Made by a program: the position numbers and the translations under genes. The notes below the pieces were generated by a model. The model worked only from the letters and a program-made list of their open reading frames with translations, searched no databases and was not told the origin of the DNA. Positions 41,123 to 50,217 of a stretch of 64,000 nucleotides of DNA are shown piece by piece; the first letter of the stretch is position 1; each line of letters starts with the position of its first letter. Origin of the DNA: an uncultured Shimia sp. (lineage in GTDB: Bacteria; Pseudomonadota; Alphaproteobacteria; Rhodobacterales; Rhodobacteraceae). Location of the stretch: assembly GCF_947498095.1 (NCBI RefSeq), contig NZ_CANMJE010000009.1, positions 62,001-126,000 on the forward strand. Direction: 5' to 3'.

Positions 41123-41760
41123 CGTATTACGGCAACCTTAAACACGGAGACGCGACAATCTATTACGAAAGTGGGTTTTTGAAGTTTGAAACCACATTTG
41201 AATATGATGTGTTGACGGGCGATTACACCGGGTATCACGACGTTGAAGACGCGCAGGTTTCTGAAAGTGGCAAGCATGTTTCGGGAAAGCGGCAAGGGCT
41301 ATGGACCGATTGGACCGCAACAGGCACAAAGATCAAGGAAGCCAACTATCACCTGGGCACATTGGATGGTACTTCGACGACGTTCCATGCGCTGGACGGA
41401 AGCATCGACACCATCTCGAACTTTAAGAATGGTCAACCCGATGGAAAGTACGTTCGCTACCATTTTCCAGGGCCTCTTACACCAGTAGATGAGCTTGTCG
41501 AACGGGGTCCGCGGGTGCGTGAACAGGAGATTGGCCAGCATGCCAAAGGGCATCGTGTCGGCAACTGGGAGCTCTATTATCCTACCGGCAACCTTCAGTC
41601 CGAAAGTGTGTATGATGATGCAGGTTTAAAGACGGGTTTGTGGTACTACTACAATGAGTTGAATGAGGTCTCCACAGTCGAAAAATACGATGCCAACCAA
41701 CTGATTGATGGCATTGCAGACTGTCGTTCCGATCGTACAGCCTGCGAAACTTTTCATTAG
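41080..41760 (+). CDS. MORN-repeat protein, C-terminal fragment in -1 frame of preceding ORF
   Basis: MORN repeats resume at NGKLASEIAYYGNLKHGDATIYYESG; no separate signal peptide or clear RBS. Confidence 0.75.
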   Translation: MGNLVGNGKLASEIAYYGNLKHGDATIYYESGFLKFETTFEYDVLTGDYTGYHDVEDAQVSESGKHVSGKRQGLWTDWTATGTKIKEANYHLGTLDGTSTTFHALDGSIDTISNFKNGQPDGKYVRYHFPGPLTPVDELVERGPRVREQEIGQHAKGHRVGNWELYYPTGNLQSESVYDDAGLKTGLWYYYNELNEVSTVEKYDANQLIDGIADCRSDRTACETFH

Positions 41761-41771
41761 GTACCCGAAAC

Positions 41772-41802
41772 AAAAAAACCCGGCATGATCGCCGGGTTTT
41801 TT
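41772..41802. terminator. Bidirectional Rho-independent terminator
   Basis: AAAAAAACCCGGC-ATGATC-GCCGGGTTTTTT between the convergent MORN gene and atpF. Confidence 0.85.
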
Positions 41803-41831
41803 GGTTTATCGTTTTTGGTGCCAGTGCCGGC

Positions 41832-42389
41832 TTAGTGCAGCTTGGCGTCCACTTCGGCAATCGCATCTTCGATCAGCTTGTTGCCTTTGGCGGCGGTCAT
41901 CTGCTTGGCGATCACGTCGTTGGCAGCGCCAACAGCAATGATGATGGCCTGATCGCGGACTTCTTTGACCGCAGCAGCCTGAGCCGAGGCAATCTGATCC
42001 TGAGCTGCGGCCAGACGGCGCGCGATCGAGGCTTTCAGATCTTCTTTGGCCAGTTCGGCAGCATTGGCTGCTTCGGACTTGGCATGCTCAACAATGCGGT
42101 CGGCTTGCTCAGCAACTTCTTTCTGCTTGCGCTCGTAAGACGCCAGAATGGTCTGGGCTTCTTCACGCAGGGCGCGTGCTTCGTCCAGTTCCGACTGAAT
42201 GCCTTCGGCGCGCTTGTCCAGCATCCCTGCCAGCATTCCGGGGACTTTGAATTTCATCAAAACCAGAATGAACAGGATGAAGGCCAGCAACACGATAAAG
42301 TTCGTGTTGTGCAACGAGAAGAACGGGCCGCTTGCGGCGAATGCCGGGCTGGCGGCGGTCAGGGCGAGGAGTGTGGCTAGTTTCCGCAT
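41832..42389 (-). CDS. atpF: F0F1 ATP synthase subunit B
   Basis: 185 aa; N-terminal TM and long coiled coil; synteny. Confidence 0.95.
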   Translation of the reverse strand: MRKLATLLALTAASPAFAASGPFFSLHNTNFIVLLAFILFILVLMKFKVPGMLAGMLDKRAEGIQSELDEARALREEAQTILASYERKQKEVAEQADRIVEHAKSEAANAAELAKEDLKASIARRLAAAQDQIASAQAAAVKEVRDQAIIIAVGAANDVIAKQMTAAKGNKLIEDAIAEVDAKLH

Positions 42390-42394
42390 GGTCC

Positions 42395-42940
42395 TTACCC
42401 TTTCATCCGTGTGTCGATTGCTGCCACGACAGTGCCGTCGTCGGCTTGACCACCCAGGGCGGACACAATCTCGGCGGCCGTGTCTGCTGCAACAACCTTG
42501 ACGCTTTCCAATGCACCGGCGCGGATTTCGGCAATCGCCTTTTCCGACTCGGCAGCTTTGGCTGCAATCTCAGCATCCGCCTTGGCGGTGGCTGCATCCA
42601 GATCGGCCTGAATTTCGGCCTTGGCTTCGGCAACGATGCGCTGTGCTTCTGCACGGGCATCTGCGAGCGCCTTGTTGTAGGCGTCTTCTGCGTCGGCGGC
42701 TTTCGCCTTCAGCTGTTCAGCTGCGGCGATGTCATTTGTAATTGTCCCCTGGCGCTCGGCCAGTACGTTCGCGATGCGCGGCAGCGCGATACGCGACAGG
42801 ACGAAGTAGATCACGACCAGCGTGACCAGCAACCAGAAGATCTGGTTTCCCCAGTTCGAAAAATCGAGCTGTGGCATGCCGGGCGCGGATGCGGCTGCAT
42901 CTGCGGCGTGGCTTGTGGCTTCGTGCGTTTCGGTCGCCAT
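42395..42940 (-). CDS. atpF': F0F1 ATP synthase subunit B'
   Basis: 181 aa; [35 protein letters not shown]; synteny. Confidence 0.95.
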   Translation of the reverse strand: MATETHEATSHAADAAASAPGMPQLDFSNWGNQIFWLLVTLVVIYFVLSRIALPRIANVLAERQGTITNDIAAAEQLKAKAADAEDAYNKALADARAEAQRIVAEAKAEIQADLDAATAKADAEIAAKAAESEKAIAEIRAGALESVKVVAADTAAEIVSALGGQADDGTVVAAIDTRMKG

Positions 42941-43029
42941 GTCGTCCTCCTGGGAACTTCCGTTAGATTACGGGCGGGGCGCTGTCAGAGACGCGCCCGC
43001 GCCCGCACGTAAGGATAAGTCCAGTTGGC

Positions 43030-43254
43030 TTAGACGGCGAACATCAGCAGAAGAGCAACCAGGAACGAGAAGATGCCCAGTGCTTCTGCGAAAGCGATAC
43101 CGATGAACAGGGTGGCAGTTTGCGAAGCAGCTGCCGAAGGGTTGCGCAGAGCGCCTGCGAGGTAGTTGCCGGCTACGTTACCAACACCGATTGCGGCTGC
43201 GCCGGAACCGATTGCTGCGAGACCTGCGCCGATGTGTGCGAGTTGACCTTCCAT
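43030..43254 (-). CDS. atpE: F0F1 ATP synthase subunit C
   Basis: 74 aa; [25 protein letters not shown] (ion-binding Glu). Confidence 0.97.
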   Translation of the reverse strand: MEGQLAHIGAGLAAIGSGAAAIGVGNVAGNYLAGALRNPSAAASQTATLFIGIAFAEALGIFSFLVALLLMFAV

Positions 43255-43306
43255 GGGTATATCTCCTTACGATTGGAAGTTAATAGGTAGTGTGAGTGTT
43301 CAGACC

Positions 43307-44065
43307 TTAGTGCGACGGATGCAGCGCATCTTTCAGATACACACAGGTCAGAATGGTAAAGACGTAGGCCTGGATAAAGGACACGAGGACCTCAAGACCG
43401 TACATGGCGGTGATGGCAACCACTGAGACAGGGCTGACGACTGCGATCGCGGCAAAGCCTGCGAAAACTTTGATCACCGCGTGGCCCGCCATGACGTTGC
43501 CAGCCAGACGAATGCTGTGGCTCACGGGGCGCACGAAATAGGAAATCAGTTCGATAATGGCCAGGATCGGACGCAGTGCCAGTGGCGCAGACGACACCCA
43601 GAACAGGCCTAGAAAGCCCATGCCATTCTTGACGAAACCAACGATGGTCACGGTCAGGAACACCAGCAAGGCCAGAACCACGGTCACCGCAAAGTGCGAC
43701 GTAGTGGTAAAGGACATCGGGATCAGGCCAAGGAAGTTGGCGAACACGATGAACATGAAAAGCGTCATGATGTAGGGGAAGAACTTGACCGCATCCTTAC
43801 CGGCCACGTCTTCAACCATCTTGTAGATGAACCCATAAGCCAGTTCGGCAACAGACTGAGAGCGGCTGGGAACGATTGCGCGGCTGCGGGTGCCGATGAC
43901 CATCATCACGATGATACCCAGAACGGCGAGAGCCATCCAAAGGGTCGCGTTGGTGACGGTGAACAATCCAATCTCATCCCCGCCAAAAAGCGGCTTGATG
44001 ATGAATTGATCCATCGGGTGGAATACGAGACCGCCTTCTTCGGCGCCGTGTGCTTCGCTTGCCAC
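43307..44065 (-). CDS. atpB: F0F1 ATP synthase subunit A
   Basis: 252 aa; [28 protein letters not shown]. Confidence 0.97.
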   Translation of the reverse strand: MASEAHGAEEGGLVFHPMDQFIIKPLFGGDEIGLFTVTNATLWMALAVLGIIVMMVIGTRSRAIVPSRSQSVAELAYGFIYKMVEDVAGKDAVKFFPYIMTLFMFIVFANFLGLIPMSFTTTSHFAVTVVLALLVFLTVTIVGFVKNGMGFLGLFWVSSAPLALRPILAIIELISYFVRPVSHSIRLAGNVMAGHAVIKVFAGFAAIAVVSPVSVVAITAMYGLEVLVSFIQAYVFTILTCVYLKDALHPSH

Positions 44066-44068
44066 GTT

Positions 44069-44398
44069 CTAGTTCCCTTCGTCTCTGTCGGCCTGGTCGG
44101 CCTCTTGTTCTTCCTGGATCTCTTTGGCGCTGCGCAGCATCGTTTTGATACCGGCCGCGAGACCCAACATTGTAAACAGCACCAGGAAAATCGGGATGGT
44201 TCCCAACAACAGGTCAAGCCCGTATCCGATGCCAAAGCCGATCCCCAGACCGGCCACTAATTCAATCACCATGCGCCAGGCCAGGTTGGCCGCCGAATAG
44301 TGTTCGTCCACCCGAGGTTTCGGTGCCTGGGCCAATTTGGCCGCCTCGATCTTCGCTTCCAGCTGCGCCATGCGCTCTTTCTGGTCGGGATCGGTCAC
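44069..44398 (-). CDS. atpI: ATP synthase protein I (AtpI)
   Basis: 109 aa; two TM, GLGIGFGIGYGLD; first gene of the F0 operon. Confidence 0.9.
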   Translation of the reverse strand: MTDPDQKERMAQLEAKIEAAKLAQAPKPRVDEHYSAANLAWRMVIELVAGLGIGFGIGYGLDLLLGTIPIFLVLFTMLGLAAGIKTMLRSAKEIQEEQEADQADRDEGN

Positions 44399-44582
44399 GC
44401 GAAAATGCCCCCTTTCGGACTTGGCGCATTGCTATTGCGGAGGGGCGGCTGAGTCAACAGCACAAACACGCCCAACCCAAACCCTTTAAGATATTGTACT
44501 AAAACAATTATTCACAGCTACGTAGCGGCGCGTCGAGTCTGTCGCAGGGGTGATTTCGATCGAACTGCCTGTTTTGCTATAT

Positions 44583-44598
44583 TCAACCAAATGGTTGA
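44583..44598. promoter_or_regulatory. Perfect 7-2-7 palindrome, candidate ArsR operator
   Basis: TCAACCA-AA-TGGTTGA, 32 bp upstream of the preferred ArsR start at 44630. Confidence 0.65.
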
Positions 44599-44629
44599 CG
44601 ATTATCTAGCGTATCGGTTTAACGCTGCC

Positions 44630-44959
44630 ATGGCCGATCCACTTGATACCGTCTTTGCCGCACTGGCCGATCCGACCCGCCGGGCGATCCTGAATATGTT
44701 GTTGGAAGACGACATGGCCGTGACAGATGTGGCCGAACCGTTCGAGATGTCATTGGCGGCGATTTCCAAGCACCTCGGTATCCTGACCAAGTCAGGCCTG
44801 ATCTCTCAGGAAAAGCGCGGCCGCGTAAAGTGGTGCAAACTGGAGCCCGACGCCCTGCGCGCCGCGAGTGTCTGGATGCAGGGTTTTGGACAATTCGAAC
44901 CTGTGAACCTGGATGCATTCGAACGGTTTTTGGAACATGAATTGGACAGCGACGCATAG
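44630..44959 (+). CDS. ArsR family winged-helix transcriptional regulator
   Basis: MADPLDTVFAALADPTRRAILNMLLEDDMAVTDVAEPFEMSLAAISKHLGIL; start at 44630 rather than 44591. Confidence 0.92.
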   Translation: MADPLDTVFAALADPTRRAILNMLLEDDMAVTDVAEPFEMSLAAISKHLGILTKSGLISQEKRGRVKWCKLEPDALRAASVWMQGFGQFEPVNLDAFERFLEHELDSDA

Positions 44960-44991
44960 TCTCTGTCTCTAAACCGCCCGCTTGCACGCCC

Positions 44992-45462
44992 TCACAAACT
45001 TGGCGGCCGACCGATAGTGCGATGCACCTGCGGCTTCAGCCCAGCGCCCCGTGTCCATTTGTTGTTCGCGCCTTTCATCGGCTCGCCATAAAGCGCCGCG
45101 TCATCAAGCGTTTCGAGAAATGATGTCAGGGTTTGATGTGCCTTTTCCAACGCTGCGCGAGCCTCGGGCCACGTCACGTCAGATTTCTGCGCCAGAAGAT
45201 CCGCGTTATAGGCTTTCAACTGGTTCCACTTGTACCCGGGCGCAGGAAAAGCGACCTCTTTTCCTGCTTGCCCATCATGGTACCAACCCAGGAAAAGATC
45301 GATCCAGTGGGCGCGGTGCACAATCACGTCCCGAATACTCCAACCGTCTTCAAACGGCCTTTCAACTAGGACCGGGTCCAGAGGGTCCAACAACAGTGTG
45401 AGCTTTGAATACTCTTTGGCTGTGATCGCCAAAAGGTCGGCTTTGTTGGTGGCTGCGGGCAT
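44992..45462 (-). CDS. ClbS/DfsB family four-helix bundle protein
   Basis: 156 aa; EDGWSIRDVIVHRAHWIDLFLGWYHDGQ (DinB-like fold). Confidence 0.85.
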   Translation of the reverse strand: MPAATNKADLLAITAKEYSKLTLLLDPLDPVLVERPFEDGWSIRDVIVHRAHWIDLFLGWYHDGQAGKEVAFPAPGYKWNQLKAYNADLLAQKSDVTWPEARAALEKAHQTLTSFLETLDDAALYGEPMKGANNKWTRGAGLKPQVHRTIGRPPSL

Positions 45463-45523
45463 GTATTTCTCCTTTGCGCCTATCTTGACGCAAGCCCGCG
45501 ATCCCTACCTTGATACCGCGCAA

Positions 45524-46405
45524 TCAATGCTCGTTTCTGAGCAACAAAAGCAATGCAACGACTGTCATCGCAACACCAAACAGCACGTATCCGGTCGGCG
45601 TGCCGTGGCGCAGCGCGATCTCCCAACAGATGACCCAAGTTGGCACCAAATATGTATAGGCCATGACCTTGGCAGATGGCAGATTGAGCGTTGCGAACTG
45701 TAACAACACAAACGTGGCCGCAGACGCAAAAATCGCAAGGTAGAAAACCGTGATCCAGACAATTCCCGGCAACGAAACCCAATCCGTCGCGCGAATATCG
45801 CCCCAGCCATAGAGTGTCAGGCCCGCCAAACCTGCGATCAACATACCAAATGTAAACACAACTGCCGGCTCGCCACGATTAAGCTTGCGCACCATCGGCG
45901 TATAGATCGCATGTGCAACACAGCCCCAGAAGTAATAGATTTCCCCCTGTCCCACACGAAACCGCAGGAACGCCGACCAGTCAGCCCGAAAAATCACCCA
46001 AAGCGCACCGATGGCCCCAATGGTTAGGGCCAGTGCCATCCGCCGCGTGGTGATCTGTTTCAACAACACATAGCCAAACCCTGCGGACATCAAAGGTGTG
46101 AGCGTAAAGACGGCCGCGGTGCTGATCGGAGCAGCCGTTTTGAGACCCTCGAACATCAACACGAAATAGGCCGCAAACAGCCCGCCCAGCACAAGATATC
46201 GCCACGGTGCCTGCCACGCGCTGCGCGGCAGGCCTGTGGTGGCCAACGCCACGGCTCCGATCACAATCGCAGCGATCAGAAAGCGCAGCGCATTCAGCGC
46301 GGTTGGTGCAATTTCATTTGCCGCAAGCGACCCCAGCGAAAAGGACCCGGCCACAAGAGCCGAGAACAACAGCATGGCAAGATGTCCGCGGGATGTCGCG
46401 GTCAT
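45524..46405 (-). CDS. DMT family (EamA) transporter
   Basis: 293 aa; duplicated EamA pattern. Confidence 0.9.
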   Translation of the reverse strand: MTATSRGHLAMLLFSALVAGSFSLGSLAANEIAPTALNALRFLIAAIVIGAVALATTGLPRSAWQAPWRYLVLGGLFAAYFVLMFEGLKTAAPISTAAVFTLTPLMSAGFGYVLLKQITTRRMALALTIGAIGALWVIFRADWSAFLRFRVGQGEIYYFWGCVAHAIYTPMVRKLNRGEPAVVFTFGMLIAGLAGLTLYGWGDIRATDWVSLPGIVWITVFYLAIFASAATFVLLQFATLNLPSAKVMAYTYLVPTWVICWEIALRHGTPTGYVLFGVAMTVVALLLLLRNEH

Positions 46406-47286
46406 AGACAGACCCAGTTCAACGCAGCCTGCTCTTTAAGGAAGGCAACAAAAGCCTGAACCTTGGTCGTTCGGTGCAGGTCCACATGGGTTACCAGCCA
46501 CAACTCACCACTCCAGTCCTCGCGGCTTGGGAAAACCTCAAGAAGCTCGGGATGTTCATGTGCCGTCCACTGCGGCAGAAACCCTATCCCGGCCCCCGAC
46601 AGCACCGCCTGTTCACTCGCCACGGCATCGGTCGTCCGAAACATGATTTGTTCGGGTTTCAGGTGATCCTTCATCCACACAGCGAAGGGTGCCTTTATTC
46701 GATCATCGTCTGGCCCAACAAACCGATGACCCGCAAGGTCATTCTCGTCCTTTGGCAGTCCAAAGCGCTTTTCATAGGCAGGGCTGGCATATAGCCCCAG
46801 CCTCAGACGACCCAAGGATTGAACAACATTGTCGAGTTCTTGTGGCTGAGGGCCGGCGCGCAAGGCGACGTGTGCCTCACCATATTCCAGCCGAAACAGG
46901 CGCGCGCCCGTTCGGTATCGCACGACAACGTCAGGGTACAATTCCTGAAAGTCGGTCAGAACCGGCGCCATCAGTTGTGCCATACTTTCCAGCGTTGTCA
47001 CGACCAGTTCACCTGAAACTTCAGACCCGCTGCCCTTAAGGCGCCCTTCCAACTGGTTGAACTGGTCATCTGTGGCTTTGGCAACCAGCAACAAGTCTTC
47101 GCCCGCCTCTGTGGCAGTGTATCCACGCGCATGGCGCTGAAACAGTTTGATGCCCAGTTTGCCTTCGAGAGCGTCAATGTGGCGGATGACAGTGGCATGA
47201 TGCACACCCAATACGTCCGCCGCGCCACTCACCGTTCCCATGCGGGCGACCTGATACGCCGTGCGGATTTCGTCCCAGTTGTCCAT
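46402..47286 (-). CDS. LysR family transcriptional regulator
   Basis: 294 aa; N-terminal HTH VARMGTVSGAADVLGVHHATVIRHIDALEGKLGIKLFQRHARGY. Confidence 0.93.
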   Translation of the reverse strand: MDNWDEIRTAYQVARMGTVSGAADVLGVHHATVIRHIDALEGKLGIKLFQRHARGYTATEAGEDLLLVAKATDDQFNQLEGRLKGSGSEVSGELVVTTLESMAQLMAPVLTDFQELYPDVVVRYRTGARLFRLEYGEAHVALRAGPQPQELDNVVQSLGRLRLGLYASPAYEKRFGLPKDENDLAGHRFVGPDDDRIKAPFAVWMKDHLKPEQIMFRTTDAVASEQAVLSGAGIGFLPQWTAHEHPELLEVFPSREDWSGELWLVTHVDLHRTTKVQAFVAFLKEQAALNWVCL

Positions 47287-47398
47287 ATTCAGCCCTGTGC
47301 AATTTTAAACATTACCCGTGCAGAATTCCAAATTGTGTTCGTTTTCGCAATATCTATTTGAGGGGAACAACAAGAATTCAAATCAGGACACATCCACA

Positions 47399-47941
47399 AT
47401 GACCCATACAGTCTTGCACATCGACGCCTCGGCCCGCCATGACGGTTCGCTCTCACGGGCGCAATCCACCGCAATTGTTGCCCAACAAGAGGCCGACACC
47501 GTTCTTACCCGCGATCTGGCAGATGGTCTGCCGTTTCTTGATCCGATTTGGGTGCAGTCGACCTTTGTTGCACCCGATGACCGTGATGCTGCACAGGCTC
47601 AGGCGCTGGAGCTCTCAGATCGTCTGGTGAAAGAAGTGCAAGAGGCGGACACAATTGTCATCGGCACCGCGATGTACAATTTTTCCATTCCAGCCGTGCT
47701 GAAGGCGTGGATCGACCAAATCTGTCGCGCGGGTGTGACCTTTGCCTATACCGAAAATGGCCCCGAAGGGCAGCTGAAAGGTAAGAAGGCGATCATCGCC
47801 ATTGCCACGGGCGGCACGCCGCTCGGTTCGGACTTTGACTTTGCCAGTGGGTACCTGCGCTTTGCTCTGGGGTTTGTCGGCATCACTGATGTCACCATTC
47901 TGGACAAAGACGGCACAGCAATCGAAGCCAAAGCTGCTTAA
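47399..47941 (+). CDS. azoR: FMN-dependent NADH-azoreductase
   Basis: 180 aa; HIDASARHDGSLSR, YNFSIPAVLKAWIDQICRAGVTF; start MTHTVLHID. Confidence 0.92.
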   Translation: MTHTVLHIDASARHDGSLSRAQSTAIVAQQEADTVLTRDLADGLPFLDPIWVQSTFVAPDDRDAAQAQALELSDRLVKEVQEADTIVIGTAMYNFSIPAVLKAWIDQICRAGVTFAYTENGPEGQLKGKKAIIAIATGGTPLGSDFDFASGYLRFALGFVGITDVTILDKDGTAIEAKAA

Positions 47942-48061
47942 GCAACTGCCTGTCTATTTGACCGGCTTGACCGACCGGGCCTCCCAAGGGTCCGGCGGGC
48001 AGATTTTCCGGATTTCTGTTGCACCACAACAGTCAAAGCGCAGTCGGTCACCCCAAGAGCG

Positions 48062-48598
48062 TTAGGCGAGGTCCAGCCAGTCCGGCTGCACATCAGCGCG
48101 CTCAAAAAATGTCATCAAGTCCACCGGCGTCATGCCAATCGTGCGATCATTGACCAATGGATGCATGTAAACGCGGTCAGCTTTCTTGGCCCTTGCATCC
48201 ATAAAGAACCGAACGCCTTGTCCTGCGCCATTGACCATCGCCAATGGGCTGACCGCGCCCGGCCGGATGCCCAGGTTTTGCATCAATCGATCGGCTGATC
48301 CAAAGGACAGGTTCCCAACGCCCAACTCTGCCCCTAACGTTTTCAGATCGATCACGTGATCCTGTTCCAGCGTCACCAGATAGTTCCGCTTTTTCTTATC
48401 TCGCAGATAGAGATTCTTGAGCCGAAACGGCGTCTCGCCCGCCACCACCAAGTCGGCCTCAACCTGTTTGGCATCCTCGACGGTGCGCAATGGTACATGC
48501 TCGTGGTATGTGAAATCCAAGCCCCAGCCGCGTAACCTGCCCAAAAGCGCATCTGAACTGACGGGCAGGCTGTCTTGAAAAGCGGGCGATGCATCCAT
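48062..48598 (-). CDS. Prolyl-tRNA deacylase / YbaK-EbsC family
   Basis: FTYHEHVPLRTVEDAKQV, KNLYLRDKKKRNYLVTL. Confidence 0.9.
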   Translation of the reverse strand: MDASPAFQDSLPVSSDALLGRLRGWGLDFTYHEHVPLRTVEDAKQVEADLVVAGETPFRLKNLYLRDKKKRNYLVTLEQDHVIDLKTLGAELGVGNLSFGSADRLMQNLGIRPGAVSPLAMVNGAGQGVRFFMDARAKKADRVYMHPLVNDRTIGMTPVDLMTFFERADVQPDWLDLA

Positions 48599-48727
48599 GG
48601 GGCCGGTTCCTGTGTTTGTGTGGTGCATTTAGTGCAGGCTTGATTGTCGATCTGCAAGCCCAAGCGTTGTACTTAACCCGTCAGGGCATATGTTTGCCCT
48701 CTGACCTAAATGCAAAGGCCACTGTTC

Positions 48728-50032
48728 ATGACCAGCCCGCTCGCTGCGCCGATCACGCTGCCTAATGGCACCGTGCTAAAGAACCGCTTTTGCAAAAGTG
48801 CCATGACCGAGGCAATGGCCGGCAAAGATGATGCCCCCAACGACCGGCATCTGACCCTTTATGACCGTTGGGCCAAGGGTGGCTTGGCTTTGCAGGTCAC
48901 CGGCAACGTGATGGTGGATCGCCGTTATCTGGAGCGCCCCGGCAATGTTGTGGTGGAAGACGAGGGCGATCTTGCGGCGCTGTCGCAATGGGCCGAGGCC
49001 TCAAAACGCAACGCGACGCAAGCCTGGGTTCAGATCAATCATCCCGGCCGGCAATGCCCGATGGTGGTGAATGCACGGCCCTTGTCACCGTCGTCGGAAA
49101 AGCTGCGCATGTTGGGGTTGTTCGCCAAGCCGCGCGCCATGACGGTTGAGGATATTCATGAGGCCATCGCGCGCTACGCGGAAACCGCACGGATTGTGCA
49201 TAAGGCCGGATTTGATGGTGTCCAAATCCACGCGGCCCACGGCTATCTGATCAGCCAATTCTTGTCGCCCAACATCAACAAACGCACTGACGAATGGGGC
49301 GGCGCACTGGAAAACCGCGCACGGCTCTTGCGATCAGTGGTGCATGCAACACGCGACGCCGTGGGCGCGGACTGTCCTATCGGGGTCAAACTGAACTCGG
49401 CGGATTTCCAGAAAGGCGGGTTCAGCCTTGAGGATTGCAAACAGGTGGCGCAGTGGCTGCAGGAGGATGGCATAGATCTTTTGGAAATCTCGGGTGGCAC
49501 CTATGAAGAGATGAGTTTTGCCACCGCTACCCCCAAGCAGCCGCAACGAGAAAGCACCAAAGCACGCGAGGCGTTTTTCCTAGAATATGCGCGTGAGATC
49601 CGCCAGGTGGTGAGTATTCCGCTAATGGTAACGGGCGGATTTCGCAGTCGTGCGGCGATGGAAGAGGCCCTGACCGAAGATGGGATCGACATGATCGGAT
49701 TAGCCCGCCCGCTTTGTGTGCATCCAGATGCTGTGTCAGAACTGATCAATGGAGATGTCGCAAAAATCGGCGTCGATGAGGATGACCTGGCCCTTGGATC
49801 GGGCAAGTGGGGTGTCAACGCGCAGAACTGGCTGATCGCACTGGTCAACACAGTGGCGAGGGTCGAGTATTATGTCTGGCAGATGGATCGCATGGCCATT
49901 GGGCAAGAGCCTGACCTGTCCTCGCGTGTCGGCGCCTTGAAGCTGACGTTTGGATACCTCGGCAAAAGCACATTTGGCGCTCTGCGTCGTAAAACCGTCG
50001 CAGGCAAGAGGCGCAGCGCCTCGGGTGCTTGA
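48728..50032 (+). CDS. NADH:flavin oxidoreductase (Old Yellow Enzyme family)
   Basis: PITLPNGTVLKNRFCKSAMTE, VQIHAAHGYLISQFLSPNINKRTDEWGG. Confidence 0.93.
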   Translation: MTSPLAAPITLPNGTVLKNRFCKSAMTEAMAGKDDAPNDRHLTLYDRWAKGGLALQVTGNVMVDRRYLERPGNVVVEDEGDLAALSQWAEASKRNATQAWVQINHPGRQCPMVVNARPLSPSSEKLRMLGLFAKPRAMTVEDIHEAIARYAETARIVHKAGFDGVQIHAAHGYLISQFLSPNINKRTDEWGGALENRARLLRSVVHATRDAVGADCPIGVKLNSADFQKGGFSLEDCKQVAQWLQEDGIDLLEISGGTYEEMSFATATPKQPQRESTKAREAFFLEYAREIRQVVSIPLMVTGGFRSRAAMEEALTEDGIDMIGLARPLCVHPDAVSELINGDVAKIGVDEDDLALGSGKWGVNAQNWLIALVNTVARVEYYVWQMDRMAIGQEPDLSSRVGALKLTFGYLGKSTFGALRRKTVAGKRRSASGA

Positions 50033-50217
50033 CTCGCCGCGCACACGAGCGTAAATGCCCCCTAACTCCGGGAGTCTGTCAAAACTTCCGGTCCCATGGC
50101 CCTTGGGCCGGGATCGCCCCCCGTCAGCGCGTTGCGCCCACGGGGGACATTGGCGTTTGGGCGGTTCGTGCTTAAGTTCGGACCATGTTGGAAACGGTGT
50201 AAAGGAGCCGCTGAGCG

